From Colletotrichum lupini (lineage: Eukaryota; Ascomycota; Sordariomycetes; Glomerellales; Glomerellaceae), in the NCBI RefSeq assembly GCF_023278565.1, contig NC_064681.1:2046001-2110000 (forward strand): a stretch of 64,000 nt of DNA, given 5' to 3'. The position numbers and the translations under genes are program-made. Positions 49,028 to 60,974 of this stretch are shown in pieces (position 1 is the stretch's first letter; every line of letters starts with the position of its first letter). A model generated the notes under the pieces. It was not told where the DNA came from. It made no database searches and saw nothing but the letters and a program-made list of their open reading frames with translations.

Positions 49028-52000
49028 CCTGACGGTGATTGATGTTCGACAGACTAAAGACTCTGGAAATGTTGACTGTTTTGTCCAAACGCATGCCAAG
49101 TTTAGGATATCTCGACGTGGCGAAAGTTAGTAGAGCTGTAGACCAAACGAAGCACGCTCGAGGTTATCGAAAGTAGCTTCGCCGCCTGTCTGTGTTGAAG
49201 GTTGCCGGGATCTAGACACACAGCCTTGTGTTGGGTAGGTCTTGGTGTGGCGTAGCTCAGAAGTGTCGCCTGCGTAATTGGTGGCTGAGCAAAGTGACGT
49301 GACAGTCGAGATTCGCAAAACGATCGGGTTCTCCAAGCACCGTTATTTCGGTCCGGGAAACGTAGTCGCAATAGCTGTCTGCAGCTTCGATTTCTACCAC
49401 GTTGGCAGACGTAGGTTCGTCTTCGGAAGGTCGATCGAAAGGTTGTGGTTTTCTGTAAGGAGGGGGAAGGCAAAAGAATGAGTGGACTAAGGCAGCAAAG
49501 GAAGTCAGCAGTCGTGTCACGGGTAATTTGGAACAAAGTAGTAGATATTTTCGCAAGCGGAAGTTATCGTGGTAAAGGGCACGGCAGTAGTTTTAGAAGA
49601 GGTAAGCAATCGCGGAAGTAACACGAGGGTAGCAGTCGCCCAGTCGTAAGATGACGGGAAGAACGTCGGCAGCTGCTCCCCACAGATCTGGAAGGTTTGG
49701 TGTTTGTTGCCCCTCGCAGCTCGCAGCGTTATGTTGAACAGGCGACTACTGCACAGCAACAAGGATATGCGTCGATGCTGGATGACGGAAGCAGGCACCG
49801 TGGGGGGAGGAAGAGAAGCGATCTGAAGCAGGGTAGGCATGCCGGGCTGAGAAGTCGAGCCAACCAGTCAACGAAGGGACTGGAGCCGCAGGAAGTTCGC
49901 TGGCACTGGTTGGCCCTTCACCGTCGTTCTGCTAGACAATCTCACATAGAGGAAGACGCGGTGATGATTGGGTAGATGCGATGCGACGTGCGTGTGCGGG
50001 AAAGCAACTCACCGAGATGACGTCAAACTGGGAAGCTGCTGCTGCAGCAGGAGATGCCAAAAGCTGACTACCGTGGGCGAGTGTCGGACGAGAGCCGCGG
50101 GTGCCCGACGGGAGAGGCGAGGTGGAAGAGACGCAGCTGTGATGCGACGTTGTTCCAAGGAAAGGGGTTCGCGGGTAGTTCGTCAAGACGAGAAGAAAGG
50201 AGCCGCATCGGCAGTGTGCGAAACCGAAAAGGAAGAAGCAAATATTAATTCAACGTTTGTTTTTGACGGGCCGTCTAACCCACCTCTGTCCGTTCGGTTG
50301 CGCGGGCAGCAAGGAGGGATGGATGGGGTAAAAGGGTCTAGTTTTTTAGAAGGGTTCCCAGGGACTCCCCGGTTACCTCTTGCCTGAGCTGGATCCCCAG
50401 CTGCCTCGAGCTCCCCAACCGTTGCCTGCCTTGCCCGCAGCCAGTCTGCGCCTGCTTGCTTCTCAAGTTCTCTCCACTGACACGGACGCACCTCCCCCCT
50501 TACCCCCCCGCTTGGCGGCACGACGCGTGTAAGTGCGCTTGACGCTATTGTGTTCTCGTTTCTGCATAACGTAAGGCATGCCAGAATGTCGTCTGGACTC
50601 TCCTTCAATCTCACCAAATACGCCTCTTCGAACAATATCCGCAATAGGTGGTGGGGAAGGGTGAGGTATCTACAGATAGCTACGCACGACTACCTACCTA
50701 GCATCATATCGCCTCCATGGTGGGGATCTCATCGCCTCAAGCCTCACCCGAGTTGCCTAACCTTTCTTTAGTCAGCCTATCCAGCTGGGCTAAGCCACCG
50801 TTCTAGCGTGGAATACCGGCAGACGTGATGCATTTCCAAGCATCGCCTGGATAAACCGAGCCGAGGATGGAGTTGGAGGATGGAGCTACCAAAATTGCCC
50901 TAGTTACGGATTCTTCGTATGCCCTCAACGCTGCGTTGATTCGACGGCATCTGCGCCGATGCATTCCAGTCACGGGGGGTCACCTCAAATCTGAAGAGAC
51001 AAGACTTTCGAAGGAGAATCCAATCTTCGGCAACCTTGTGCCGGCCTAAGCTGACACTAAGGTAATTAGACAGTAGCCTCAAAATCTCCGACTGGAGCTA
51101 TCTGAGCTGAGGCCTCAGAACCCCCAATTGCGCCTCACATATGTTGAAGAAACAATTTCCCAAGAGGAAATCTTGAGCCAGATGGAGTCTTACGAGCTTT
51201 TTGTGATCAATCAAACGAACAATCTCTCTGCAACACATCAAGGCTAATATTAACAAAACTTACTGAAAGATTGTCACAAAACTACCGTTGCCCGGCCTCC
51301 CAGCTTGGCTCATCTGCAGTAAGCCCGCCGGACCCCTCCCCCGCATGAACCCAAGTCCACGCGAGTTTAGAGCCCACTCCTACGCCAGCCGAAAGCTACG
51401 TAAACATCTCAAAGCCGGTTTTGTTTCTTCTATCGAACTTGAACCCCCTCTAAGTATTCGTAACGATGCGTAAGAGGGGATGATCGACCGAACACCTTGC
51501 CTTAGGATCAAACACTTATGCTAGACGACGTCAGGATCAGGACCCGCCCCCGCCATCCAGACAGACCAGGGGCATATGGATGCCCTGGGCCTCAGCTTCA
51601 TTGGCGTGTTGTAAGGCAGTGGTCTTCTGCAACGAATATGATCTCAAGACAACCTACTCGATGAACCCAGGTGGAACCTCCCTGGTCTTTGTCTCATCAG
51701 CGCCATTTATCTTGTATTGCCCGGCGGAAGAATGGAGGGGTACAGTTAAGACGTATCCATTGGTGCCTCTCTCAACTGAGTCGCAACCCCTCGCTTTTAT
51801 CACCAAATAAGTGAGATACTTTTCAAAACTTCCTCTTCAAGACTTTGATGTCATGGTAGTCACTCTAGTCTCTGGTACCTTAAAAGTTGCCCTAGAGCAG
51901 TCCCCTCTGCTAGCCGCCTGGCACAAATCAATCCTTGAACGCCATCGCTGTGAACTTGTTTCCCAGCCCCTCTGTGTTTTACTTTTACATGCATGGTAGA

Positions 52001-52099
52001 CTTTGGTTGTTGTGTGGAAGTCGGATACCCTAGTCCTCGGTCCCGTAGCATCGATGACGGCCATCTCTGTGCGTCATCCTAAGAGACTCTGATGGAAAC
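49028..52099. other. Long gene-free interval (3.1 kb)
   Basis: The largest gap outside the RIP block. It holds the J-protein promoter and the CDC73 3' region. Base composition is normal, without RIP. Frames such as 50183-50644 (-) have no domain or splice partners. I see no tRNA, 5S or transposon remnant. Confidence 0.5.
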
Positions 52100-53374
52100 T
52101 CATAGCTGGGTTGGCGCAGTGGTTTTTGTCCATCCCTTGTTCTTCATGTTCGCCTCAATTGCCCGCCAGATCGACTCTGCAGCTTCCTTGTCTCTGAACT
52201 TGGCCGCCTCCTGAGCACCAGTTCCATCACGCCAGCGATCAACGCCGAGCTGCAACACGCGGTGGCCCCAGTCCTTTACGCTGTCTGGCGGTTGCTCCCC
52301 GCGCCAGCCGATGAAGATGCCCAAAATACGGCGGAACAGATCCGGAGGAGAGCTCCACTTGTAGTTCTTGAACTGCCATGACTGGCCAGTGGTGAAGACT
52401 GCAACAACGCGATTCCAGTACTCGGGTTTGAACTGCTCGGGGCCCTCGACGAGAATGAAACGCATGGGCCGCGACGGGTCGATATCCTTCATGACGCGGG
52501 AGACGTGCAGCATGCTAGCAGCAGCGCTGCCGTCGGGCTGCACGTAGCGCCCTGACTCGAGAAAAGAGCGGATGTTGGACAGGCGCAGCAGGGAGGAGGC
52601 CGAGGGCGAGAGGAGGATAATCGGGTCTGGTCGCCTCGTTGGGGCCTTCTGGTTGAGCGCGAGGGATGGGTTGGCGCTTATGTTCGACGAGCCATTGGGT
52701 TTCTTCTGGATGAAAGGAACAGCGAGCTTGCGGACATGGGAGAAGTCCTAAAAAGAATCGAGTCAGTCATGCGTAGCTTGGTTGTGAGGTTGATCGCGAC
52801 TCACCGTGTGCTTCACGCCGCGCAACACAGAGTTGCGATCCCCCATCTTGCGCTCTCCATTGTAGATGACCGCCAATCTAGGATCCAAAGTGCCTCGTCC
52901 AGCTCGACTGGCCGCAGTTGCTGGGGCAGTCTTGGACGCGCTCGCACTAGCTCCCTCCTTGCCGTCCTTGTCGCCAGCCAAAGGCTTGATGTGTTCACTC
53001 TCCTCACTAGCGCCTTCCAGCCAAGTGAACAAGTCTAAACGTTCGACGAAGGCAAGGTTTTGGACAGTGCCTAGGCTGCCCAATTCTTCGTTGAGGCGGG
53101 TAGCGCTTGCGTTGTATTCGGGAATTGCAACATCCTTGTTTAGCCAGGCGAAGTAGATGGATCGCAGGTCGACCGGGCGGTCGCTTGAAATGAAACGCGT
53201 CGGTGTCGAGAGCGATACAGAAACGGGAGCTGGGTGCGAGAAGAGTAGATGGGTAGCTTGCGAGAGAGGAACCTCGGTCGCAGAAGCATCGGCTGAAGCT
53301 GTGGGAACCGCAGGTCGTTTCGATGCGATGGATTGCCACAGCAGGAGCAATGGATCCTGCTCGTTAGCAGCCAT
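52100..53374 (-). CDS. CDC73: CDC73/parafibromin, Paf1 complex subunit
   Basis: Two exons (53374-52805 and 52747-52100, 57-nt intron) give 405 residues. The N-terminus MAANEQDPLLLLWQSIASKR and the segment RSIYFAWLNKDVAIPEYNAS are typical of CDC73. The C-terminal Ras-like domain (about 240-405) has PIILLSPSASSLLRLSNIRS, PMRFILVEGPEQFKPEYWNR and VVAVFTTGQSWQFKNYKW. CDC73 is part of the Paf1 complex on RNA polymerase II, needed for elongation, H2B ubiquitination and 3' processing. The first ATG is 53374; the upstream in-frame TTG is not used. Length matches fungal orthologues. Identification is secure. Confidence 0.94.
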
Positions 53375-53815
53375 AATGATAGGTAAAAGAAACAATAGGC
53401 TTATAAGTATCGGGCTCTTATAGAGCTTCTGAAAGCCTGGAAAGATGATCAAAAGGCTTGGATGACCGAATTGAGCGTGACTTGGGTTGTATGTGTAGAT
53501 GCGACGGGGTGTTTACGAGCCTCGAAATTTGGGGCTAGAGGTTCAGCCTCAGTTGCTGGCTACCTATCGCCATTTTCAGCCACATTACATGGCCCATATT
53601 AATCACACGCCAATCTATAGAGCTGCGCCACAATTGAGCCTCCTATGCACCTTCAAGCTTCAAGCTGCTTTCTCTCGACCTTGACCCACACATCCCTATA
53701 ATCATGATTTGTTTGGAGAACGCATGATTATTAGTGATGCCCACACAAGGTAATAGGACCGTGTGAATATGTCAATTTGATCTGTTCTAGGGCGTGAATA
53801 AAGGCTCAGCCAGCA
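53375..53815. other. Intergenic: CDC73 promoter
   Basis: About 440 bp with the CDC73 promoter and the 3' end of the next minus-strand gene. Nothing else seen. Confidence 0.5.
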
Positions 53816-55704
53816 TCAGTCCCATATTGATCTCTCATCGGTCTCCGAGGTAATAGACACTTCTGATCCTTGGCGTCTGTCACTCATTTTATGCTCTATC
53901 TTGAGTGTTGACTCTTTCCTCCCTCTCCCATGATAAACACAAACCCCAGTACCACCCGATACGTGTTTAGGGTTCGCCGGACACATTGGACTACTGGGTA
54001 GGTGCTCCGGAAGATCAAATTCGAAATTGCGAGGTCCTGTTAGTCTCCGCTTGGGTTGTATTCGTTGCTTTGCTTCCCACCACTCCTTGGGTCTTTTTGG
54101 GAGATTGTCGTCGCATCTCGTTTGGTTTCGTTTAACGCTTGTAGATCTGGCCGGTTGAGCAGCGTCCCAGGTGTCACTGTCTTCCCCAGGTGGAACCATG
54201 TCTGTGAAAAAGCCTCGTGGCTTTCCATCCGCGGTGTCCTCGCGCGTTGGCGGAGTTCTCACCCTTGTAGCTTCCTGAAGTGACGGTCAGTTGAATACTT
54301 CTCGAAGATGATCTGGATGCACTCACTCCAGCAGGGTACGGCGTCAGGGTAGAGTCTTGTTGGCCTATTTCTGATGTTAGCTTACATTAAGATCGGCAAT
54401 TGTTGGTTTCCTACGACTCAAGAAGCCCTCGGGATCAGGCGTGACAGGTGGGGTTTTTCCTGCCAAAAAGTCTCGAACAGAACTTGTGGCACTGCTGATG
54501 GTGTCGTAGGAGTCTTTACGGTGCCAAGGGGCCTTGCCGAACCAGCTTGTGCCTGTGGCCGTAGACCTTTGATCTTCTTTGTTGGTGAACCAAGTCAGCG
54601 TTTTGGATATCGGAGAGCTTGAGATATTCTTCGGCACGTCGGCGAGTTGCTCGGAGGCTAGAGATTCGGATATCGACTCGGACGATTGCTTCTGCTCGAC
54701 ATTAGAATACACCCCGCTCGGTCTAACACCAATGTACTGACAGTCATGTTCTTGAACAAAGAAAACAGTTTGATGCTTTTCCGGCTCTGGATGCTCTGGC
54801 TTATCGATGGAGCACCAGAGCTTGCGCCATGAGTTGATTCCAACGGCTGTGCTAGCTCTGGCGGAGGTTCTTGGAGTGTCATTGCTAGTTTTTCCTCCGA
54901 TGAATTGAGGGTATGCTGAATACTCGGCATCCGGTCCAAACTAGGTCGTACTGTGTGAAGCAACGTATTCTGCAACACTCTAGTCTGGAACTCCTCCGAC
55001 GATGGGCTAAGCGGCCCATTGGAGCTGAGTACGGACCTTGGAGACGAGGGAACATCCGGAGGCAGCATCTCTTGCTCACTAGTGCTAACATTTCGAATCT
55101 TTGGGGATCTGTTGGCCCATCTCCAACGCTTGTTTGCGCTGCCTTGGCGCGCTTTTCCAGAGATGATCTCTCGCTCAGCCCAATATCCTTCAGGAAACCA
55201 GACCTACTCGCATCCTTCTTTGGGGGGCCTTGGAGGGTCATGATAGCTTCCAGGCCTTGGAGTCATTGGCCAATCCCTTGGAGACGGCTGAGTGGGAGTT
55301 GACCTGGTGCTGGGACGGGGCAGTGATTGTGGCGTAGTAGGTGTTGCTGGCAGTGAGCCAAAGTATCCGTCACACTGTCCCCTCTTGGGCGTACTGGATC
55401 CATCCCAGCTATCTCCAGGTGCAAATTGCAAAACCTCAGGACAAGTGACTCTGAGCGCCGTTTTGAAGGACAGCCTGTGAGCGTCGCGATTGGATATGGG
55501 ATAGGACTGCGAAGACGATCTGTGAATGGGGTCAGCATCAAAAGCTGTCATTACCAGCACATGGCAGACTTACGTCCGTCTGCGAGTCCGGACGGGGTCC
55601 TGAAAAGGGTCATTGAATGCCACGATACTCATCGGCAGGCCATCCCTAGAGCTCTGGCGTTCTGTCACTGCATCATTGCCGTCGACTGTATGAATAGAGG
55701 CCAT
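53816..55704 (-). CDS. Fungal hypothetical protein, Ser/Pro-rich
   Basis: Five exons (55704-55574, 55519-55208, 55138-54742, 54691-54386, 54274-53816) give 534 residues. A 69-nt intron (55139-55207) removes an in-frame TAG and joins the frame to NKRWRWANRS, a tryptophan-rich element shared by a family of ascomycete hypothetical proteins. The C-terminus also fits that family: FEFDLPEHLPSSPMCPANPK followed by GGTGVCVYHGRG. Between these, the protein is proline-, serine- and threonine-rich with many SP/TP sites, so phosphorylation is likely. The last intron (111 nt) is a single intron in my model; a tiny exon inside it is possible. No signal peptide or membrane segment is visible. Function unknown. 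Confidence 0.68.
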
Positions 55705-56139
55705 TAGGCTAAGGACGGCTTGCTAGGGATTCGTGGAATCAATGGCCGGCCAAATGAGGAGGGCTAGGCAGGCTGCAGGGAGAACCATAAAGATAATCGG
55801 AGGTGATCAAGAGGAAAGATTTCGAAAAGAGTTTGTTCGGAATCCTTACGGCAGGGACTGGAGAAGTTCGATGCTGAAGGTGGCACGTGGTGGTCCCCGC
55901 TAACCTCCGTTTCGGCAGGATGGGACACCTACCTCAGGTAAGGTACTTTGAGGCGAGTAAAGGGGCCCCTGCCAAGTAGGAAGTCCATAGAAACGTGAAT
56001 CACGCGTCAAAATATCACGAGCTTCTCAGAATCCATTCGATTAGGATTGCGGGTATCAAATCAGACCTGCTAACGCCTTCTAATGCCCAGGGGTTGGCCA
56101 AGCTCCATTTCCCATGTCCCAGTTGTTTTCATGTGTCGT
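55705..56139. other. Intergenic between two minus-strand genes
   Basis: About 435 bp holding the promoter of the hypothetical gene and the ENP1 3' end. Nothing else seen. Confidence 0.5.
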
Positions 56140-57712
56140 TCAATCCACGAGCATCGTATCATCACCGTCGAATGCGGCACTCTGCTGCTCAACAGCCACT
56201 CCCTTTCCTCTGCCAGCCAGCAACTCTCGCCTAATTTCAGGCGCAATAGAGTGGTGGCCGTGGGTCAACAGCAAGTCCAACAGCGCCTCTCGCTGGTCCT
56301 CGCTCAAGTCGTTTCTGTATCTCTGGGCGAATGCCAGAAGATTTTGGTGGAAGACAACGGGCAGCGACTTGACCATGTCTCCAGAGAAAGACTGACCCTC
56401 CTTGATGGATGCAGGGTCCACACTTCTGAATCGCAGGAAATGGAAGACGAGCGAGTCGATGACCTGGTACGGAAGGGCGTACTTCTTCTCCAGCAGGGCC
56501 TTAATGAAGATGTTGGCCGCACCACCGCCCTCGGTTCCCGCCGAAGCTTCCTGAGCAGCACTGCAGCCGCGTTAGCACATATTCACAGCCAGAACTTAAG
56601 GAACAGGGAAGCCTACATCTCAGTGATACCCTTCAAAGCCGCAGCGGAATGAAGTACTGGCACTGACACTCTGACGAGCACAGCGGAAACAATTTGCGCC
56701 TCACGGATTGTGCAGCCGCTGGAAAGAAGGGGGAACAAGAAGCCGAGGAAGAACGCTCGGGGCTTGTACAGACTCTTCTTCAGCGCGTCGAACAAGTGCA
56801 CATTCAGCTTCTTATTCTCGTAGATATCCTCGCGGACCTTGTCGAGGACAACAAGCTCCATGAACTTCTGGCAGACGATGGGCTTCGAAGCAGAAAAGAT
56901 CCTCGTCGCTTGGTAAACAGCATTCGGCGTCCACTTTTGGGGTTCCGTAACCTCAATGATATCCTCCCAATGAGGCAGAGTCGGCAAAATTTTGAAGGGT
57001 TTTGGCAGGGGGCCGCTCTTGTATCGCGACAGAATAAATCCAACCCTATCAAACGGTTAGCAACAAACTTCCGGTGATCGCCAATCTTGGGTACATACTT
57101 TGTGTATACTTCAACGACCTTCGGGGGAAGCTCATATTCCTCATCACGAACGGGGACGCCCGCTGCTTTCCGGGCCTCGGCAGCCTCGTGCGCCGCAATC
57201 TTCTCCAGGATGAGTTCCGTCAAGTTGGTGCCACCGCCAGCCATCTCGTCGTCGGGACCCTTGCTACCCCAGCCGTGCTGGTTCAGCATTGCCGCAGGGT
57301 CATCTTCGGCCTCGGGCAAGAATTTGCGGTATGTCTCGAGGTCTTCGGGGTCGATCTCGATCTCCTCAACAACTTCGTCCTCTTCACCCCAGGCCTCCTC
57401 ATCGTCGTACGCCTGTTCGTCGCCAACATCGGTGCCGTATCTCGACTCGATTCCGAAAAGGTCGACAGTGGGTTTCGCGGCGGCTTGAGGCTTCGCAGAG
57501 CCGTCCTCCTCGGCAAGCTCTCGGCCTAGCTTGAGAATGGTGCGACTCCGTGTCGCATCGACAAAGCCTTCGCCATTGTCTTCTTCGTCCGAGTTCTTGC
57601 CCTTCTTTCTCTTGGGCGCCTTGTTCTTCAAGGGACCCGTAGCAAGGATATCATCCTGCAGAGGGTTGTGTCTCCGCGACTGGCGGTCGGTCGGGGTGGT
57701 AGCCTTGCCCAT
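56140..57712 (-). CDS. ENP1: Bystin/ENP1, 40S ribosome biogenesis factor
   Basis: Three exons (57712-57099, 57045-56617, 56560-56140; introns 53 and 56 nt) give 487 residues. An acidic and basic N-terminal third (KNKAPKRKKGKNSDEED, VEEIEIDPEDLETYRKFLP) precedes the bystin domain (about 200-450): GFILSRYKSGPLPKPFKILP, HWEDIIEVTEPQKWTPNAVY, IIxKALLEKKYALPYQVID-like segment and LPVVFHQNLLAFAQRYRND. ENP1 is needed for early 18S rRNA processing and stays with pre-40S particles during export. It is divergent from HGH1 with only 390 bp between starts, sharing a promoter with a poly(T) run and an AAAAATTT box. Identification is secure. Confidence 0.95.
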
Positions 57713-58102
57713 TGTTGAGAATCACTCGGTGAGAAATGGTCGTGGCGGAGTACGACTGACAGGCGGGATAAGCGGTGCCTCTTTTTTTTTTTTCCTGTGA
57801 GCCAGAAATTTTTGATTTTCCTTATCGATTGCCCCGCGCCTGATTAGTGCCCAGAACCCTGGACCGGTTTGTTACGGGGCTTGTCTGATCCTTTGTCCAA
57901 TGAGGACCCCTGATGTTGACTTCATCGGCGAGCAGAGTCAATGCCCCGCCACCAAACCCCCACCAAAAAGCTTCTGCAAGTGACTCTGCGAGTCTGTCTT
58001 ATAGTGAAATTGAGACCTCTCCTCAAAAGGCCCCAGGAAATTAGCATATTTCACGCAGTTCTGTCTTTTCGTTCACGATATACACTAAAAAAGAACCAAA
58101 AA
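57713..58102. promoter_or_regulatory. Shared ENP1/HGH1 divergent promoter
   Basis: 390 bp between two divergent starts. It holds a run of 12 T (57782-57793) and, on the minus strand, AAAAATTT at 57806-57813, identical to the core of the yeast ribosomal RNA processing element (RRPE). Nothing else is encoded. Confidence 0.5.
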
Positions 58103-59416
58103 ATGCCTACAGAATTGGAAGAGGTATGCTTACTCGATCAGAAATGCCTAATTTGCACTTTGTTGGACTCGTCTCATGATGTGATAGCTCGTGGGCTTCA
58201 TCGCTCATCCCAATGCGAATCTCAGAAAGGTAGCCATCGAGAACCTCGTAGGCTACTCACAGGCAGACCCGGCAATCTTCAAGACAGAGAACTTGACTCC
58301 CGTAAAGCACCTCAAGTTCCTAGTCAGAGATCACCCTGTAAGCACAAGCCTTTCATCACTTGCCTGATCCCGCGACTGACAATAGATAGAAAATCGCAGA
58401 ACATGCATTGACAATTCTCGTCAACCTCACTGCCGAGAAAGACGTTCTTGAGAACGTGGCAACAGACCAGAAGTTCATCGATATTCTTTTGGACTTGGTA
58501 GTAGTATGTCAACTTTCTTAACTTGGCATGGAACCATGCAGTAATGGGACTATGCGATATGCTAACCCCGTTCCAATAGAAACCCGATGAGGCAAACGCC
58601 AACCTGATGGCAATGCTGCTTGCCAACTTGGCAAAGTGGGATGGACTCAACACTATTGTTACCAAGAAGCAAACACCGCCAGCGGAGCTCAAGTCCAACG
58701 ACTTGGTTCTCAACCAGCTGGTCGATCTCTTCGTAAAGGAAAAGGGAGCCTACAACAAGGATGCCGACTACGACTACCTCGCCTACCTATTTGCAGATCT
58801 CACCAAGCACGCTGAAGTACGCCAGCACTTTGTGACCCGGCAAGACTACGACGAGGTCATCCCCATCACCAAGCTCAAGGTCTTCACCGAGCACGAGTCC
58901 GAGATCCGGAGGAAGGGTGTCGCGAGCACGATCAAGAACGTCGCATTTGAGATCCAGTTCCACTCCACGTTCATGGACGAGGACGAGGTCGACATCCTCC
59001 CTTACATCCTCCTCCCCATCACTGGCAACGAGGAGTACGACGAGGACGACACCATGGGCATGCTGCCTGATCTGCAGCTCTTGCCCCCCGACAAGAAGCG
59101 TGACTCGGATCCCAAGATCATCCAAACGCACATCGAGACTCTTCTGCTCTTCACGACGACGAGAGGAGGCCGCGATCTGCTGAGAAGAGTCAGCGTGTAC
59201 CCCATCATCCGCGAAAATCACTCCCGCGTCAACGACGAGGGCGTCAAGGATGCATGCGACCGTCTGGTGCAAGTACTGATGAGAGACGAGGAGCCAGAGG
59301 AGGGCGAGGGCGAGGGCGAGGGCGAGGCGGAGTCCAAGCCTAAGGAGCTTACCAATGGCTCAAAGGTCGAGGAGGTTGATGATGACGACGATGATGATGA
59401 GATTGTCGAAGTCTAG
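58103..59416 (+). CDS. HGH1: HGH1 homologue, eEF2-folding chaperone cofactor
   Basis: Four exons (58103-58123, 58188-58337, 58390-58503, 58580-59416) give 373 residues. The 21-nt first exon encodes MPTELEE. The body is an armadillo-like helical repeat protein: LVGFIAHPNANLRKVAIENL, ALTILVNLTAEKDVLENVAT, MLLANLAKWDGL and a second conserved domain with EIRRKGVASTIKNVAFEIQF and VDILPYILLPITGNEEYDED. This order matches the paired domains of Hgh1 (DUF383/DUF384). In yeast Hgh1 links the TRiC chaperonin and Hsp90 to folding of elongation factor eEF2. The C-terminus is a low-complexity acidic tail encoded by a GAGGGC repeat and an aspartate run. The donor of intron 3 could be 58501 or 58504; the latter fits consensus better. 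Confidence 0.93.
59300..59329 (+). repeat. GAGGGC hexanucleotide repeat in HGH1
   Basis: Tandem GAGGGC units encode an EGEGEG stretch in the acidic tail of HGH1. Such repeats can change length by slippage without breaking the frame. Confidence 0.75.
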
Positions 59417-60013
59417 ACGGGTAGTATCATGGTAAGGTTTGCAAGTTCTTCCCTATGGTCATGGCTTATGTAGAAAGAGGGGATACCCAGGTCCAAAATC
59501 CAAAAGTTGGCATTTTTTTCATCCTATGAATATGTGACATGCCTGAGGAAGGAACCGACTCGGTGACTGACGCAGAAGGGTATATATTCAATCCTTTCGT
59601 TCGCCTCAGTAAATATCTTGGACATTTGGCTCGTCTATCTGGCCAACTGGGTTGAGGCGCATGACTACCTTCACCGCTGCCATTTATTGGCGCTGGGTTC
59701 GATCCTCATCCCGGGCGGTCTTCTTTTTGCTGTTTTTGTGCTTCCTGCTTCCTCGTTCCTTCCTTCATGACGTGAGGTGAGATATCATGACAGTATTTCA
59801 GCAAAAGTGGGGCACGCCGACGACATCCCAACAAGACCCAGAGTGGAGGAGGAGCAACACGGAGAAGTATTCAGTAGACTCGGGAAGATAGACGGCGCTG
59901 ATTTGATCTGCATTGCTTTCGATATCTGACAGCCTTTCCTGCCGTTCATTTGGATAAATAGCGAAACTCAAAACCAGCCCTCACATACTCCCTAGCTTTC
60001 TCCAAGAACCCAT
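59417..60013. other. Intergenic between convergent HGH1 and DUF427 genes
   Basis: About 600 bp of 3' flanks. A TGGCC... and GGGTTCGATCC pair near 59650-59705 resembles tRNA boxes but does not fold; rejected. Confidence 0.5.
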
Positions 60014-60498
60014 CTACTCGACAGTGACAGTCACCTTACTCTTGTCTACCCCTCAAAGTCAGCCCTTCATTTCACCTCTATCCCTCTCTGATATCAGAAA
60101 TCCTAAAGCAAACGCGGGAAACAACTCACAAAAGGCGACATGGTCCTTAATCTCCTTCGCCCCATCCTTGGGCGTAGGATAATACCAAGCAGCGTCCTTG
60201 AGCTTGTCATCTACACACATCCACGCCACCCCCCATAGTCAGCCGTTGTACATCCAAATGCATAGGAGTAGTAGACCAAAACGACATATCAGAACATGAT
60301 CTCACCCCCGACTTTAACCGAGTAGTAATTCGCAGTCCCCTTCCAAGGACAAAACGTCGTCGTCTCCGTCTTCTCAAACGCCTCCGTCTTGACCGCCGAG
60401 GGCGGGAAGTAGACGTTGCCCTCGACCTCCTCCCACTCCGTCGCCTCCGCGAGCGTGGTACCGTTGACAACGGCCTTGGCTTTCCCGGTCTTGGTCAT
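60014..60498 (-). CDS. DUF427 domain protein
   Basis: Three exons (60498-60306, 60210-60130, 60045-60014; introns 95 and 84 nt) give 101 residues. Conserved DUF427 elements appear in order: EWEEVEGNVYFPPSAVK, TTTFCPWKGTANYYSVKVG, then after splicing KLKDAAWYYPTPKDGAKEIK and DHVAFYKSKVTVTVE. The CPWKG motif is the hallmark of this small beta-barrel family, found across bacteria and fungi. No reaction is established for it. The whole protein is the domain, and the short last exon (32 nt) supplies the conserved C-terminal strand. The upstream in-frame TTG is not used; the first ATG is 60498. Confidence 0.9.
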
Positions 60499-60974
60499 CT
60501 TGTTTCTTTCTTTCGCTGTTCGTCTCAATTCGATAGAGGAAGATATAGTCAAAAGTAGCAAATTGCTGGTTTGATAGAAGATTCTACGTTCGCAAAGATG
60601 AGATTGACCTGCACTTGGACCAGCGACTTATTAGCAGCAACTTGATGCAAGAAGAGGGGGGGGTGCGGGGAATACGTCGTCTATGTGCCTTTGAATCTTC
60701 GTCGAGTCTCCAACGTCATTGGTCTTTGATGATTTATAAGCACTAGGTAGTCGTCCAATGTTCCTCTTTCCAGGTCTTTGTCTGTGTCGGATTCACGATG
60801 TTGGCTGATGCAATGTGATAGGTGGCAGTGGGATTGTAGGTCAAGAGTATTCAAGGACTGTATTCCAATACTCCAAAACACTAACGCTATTTCTGTTCTT
60901 CTCTAATGCTAATGTTTCCCCTTAACGCCGGCTGGGTATATGCGTTTGTTTCATTACATATTCAAATACACAAT
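60499..60974. other. Intergenic: DUF427 promoter and channel 3' end
   Basis: About 475 bp without a supported gene. Confidence 0.5.

Noticed and set aside
49240..49320. tRNA-like GGCGTAGCTCAG string
   Set aside because: No matching B box or stems downstream.
50183..50644. 153-codon minus-strand frame in the large gap
   Set aside because: Low-complexity, no family features, no splice partners.
59645..59710. tRNA-like TGGCC...GGGTTCGATCC pair
   Set aside because: The T stem and acceptor stem do not form; probably chance.
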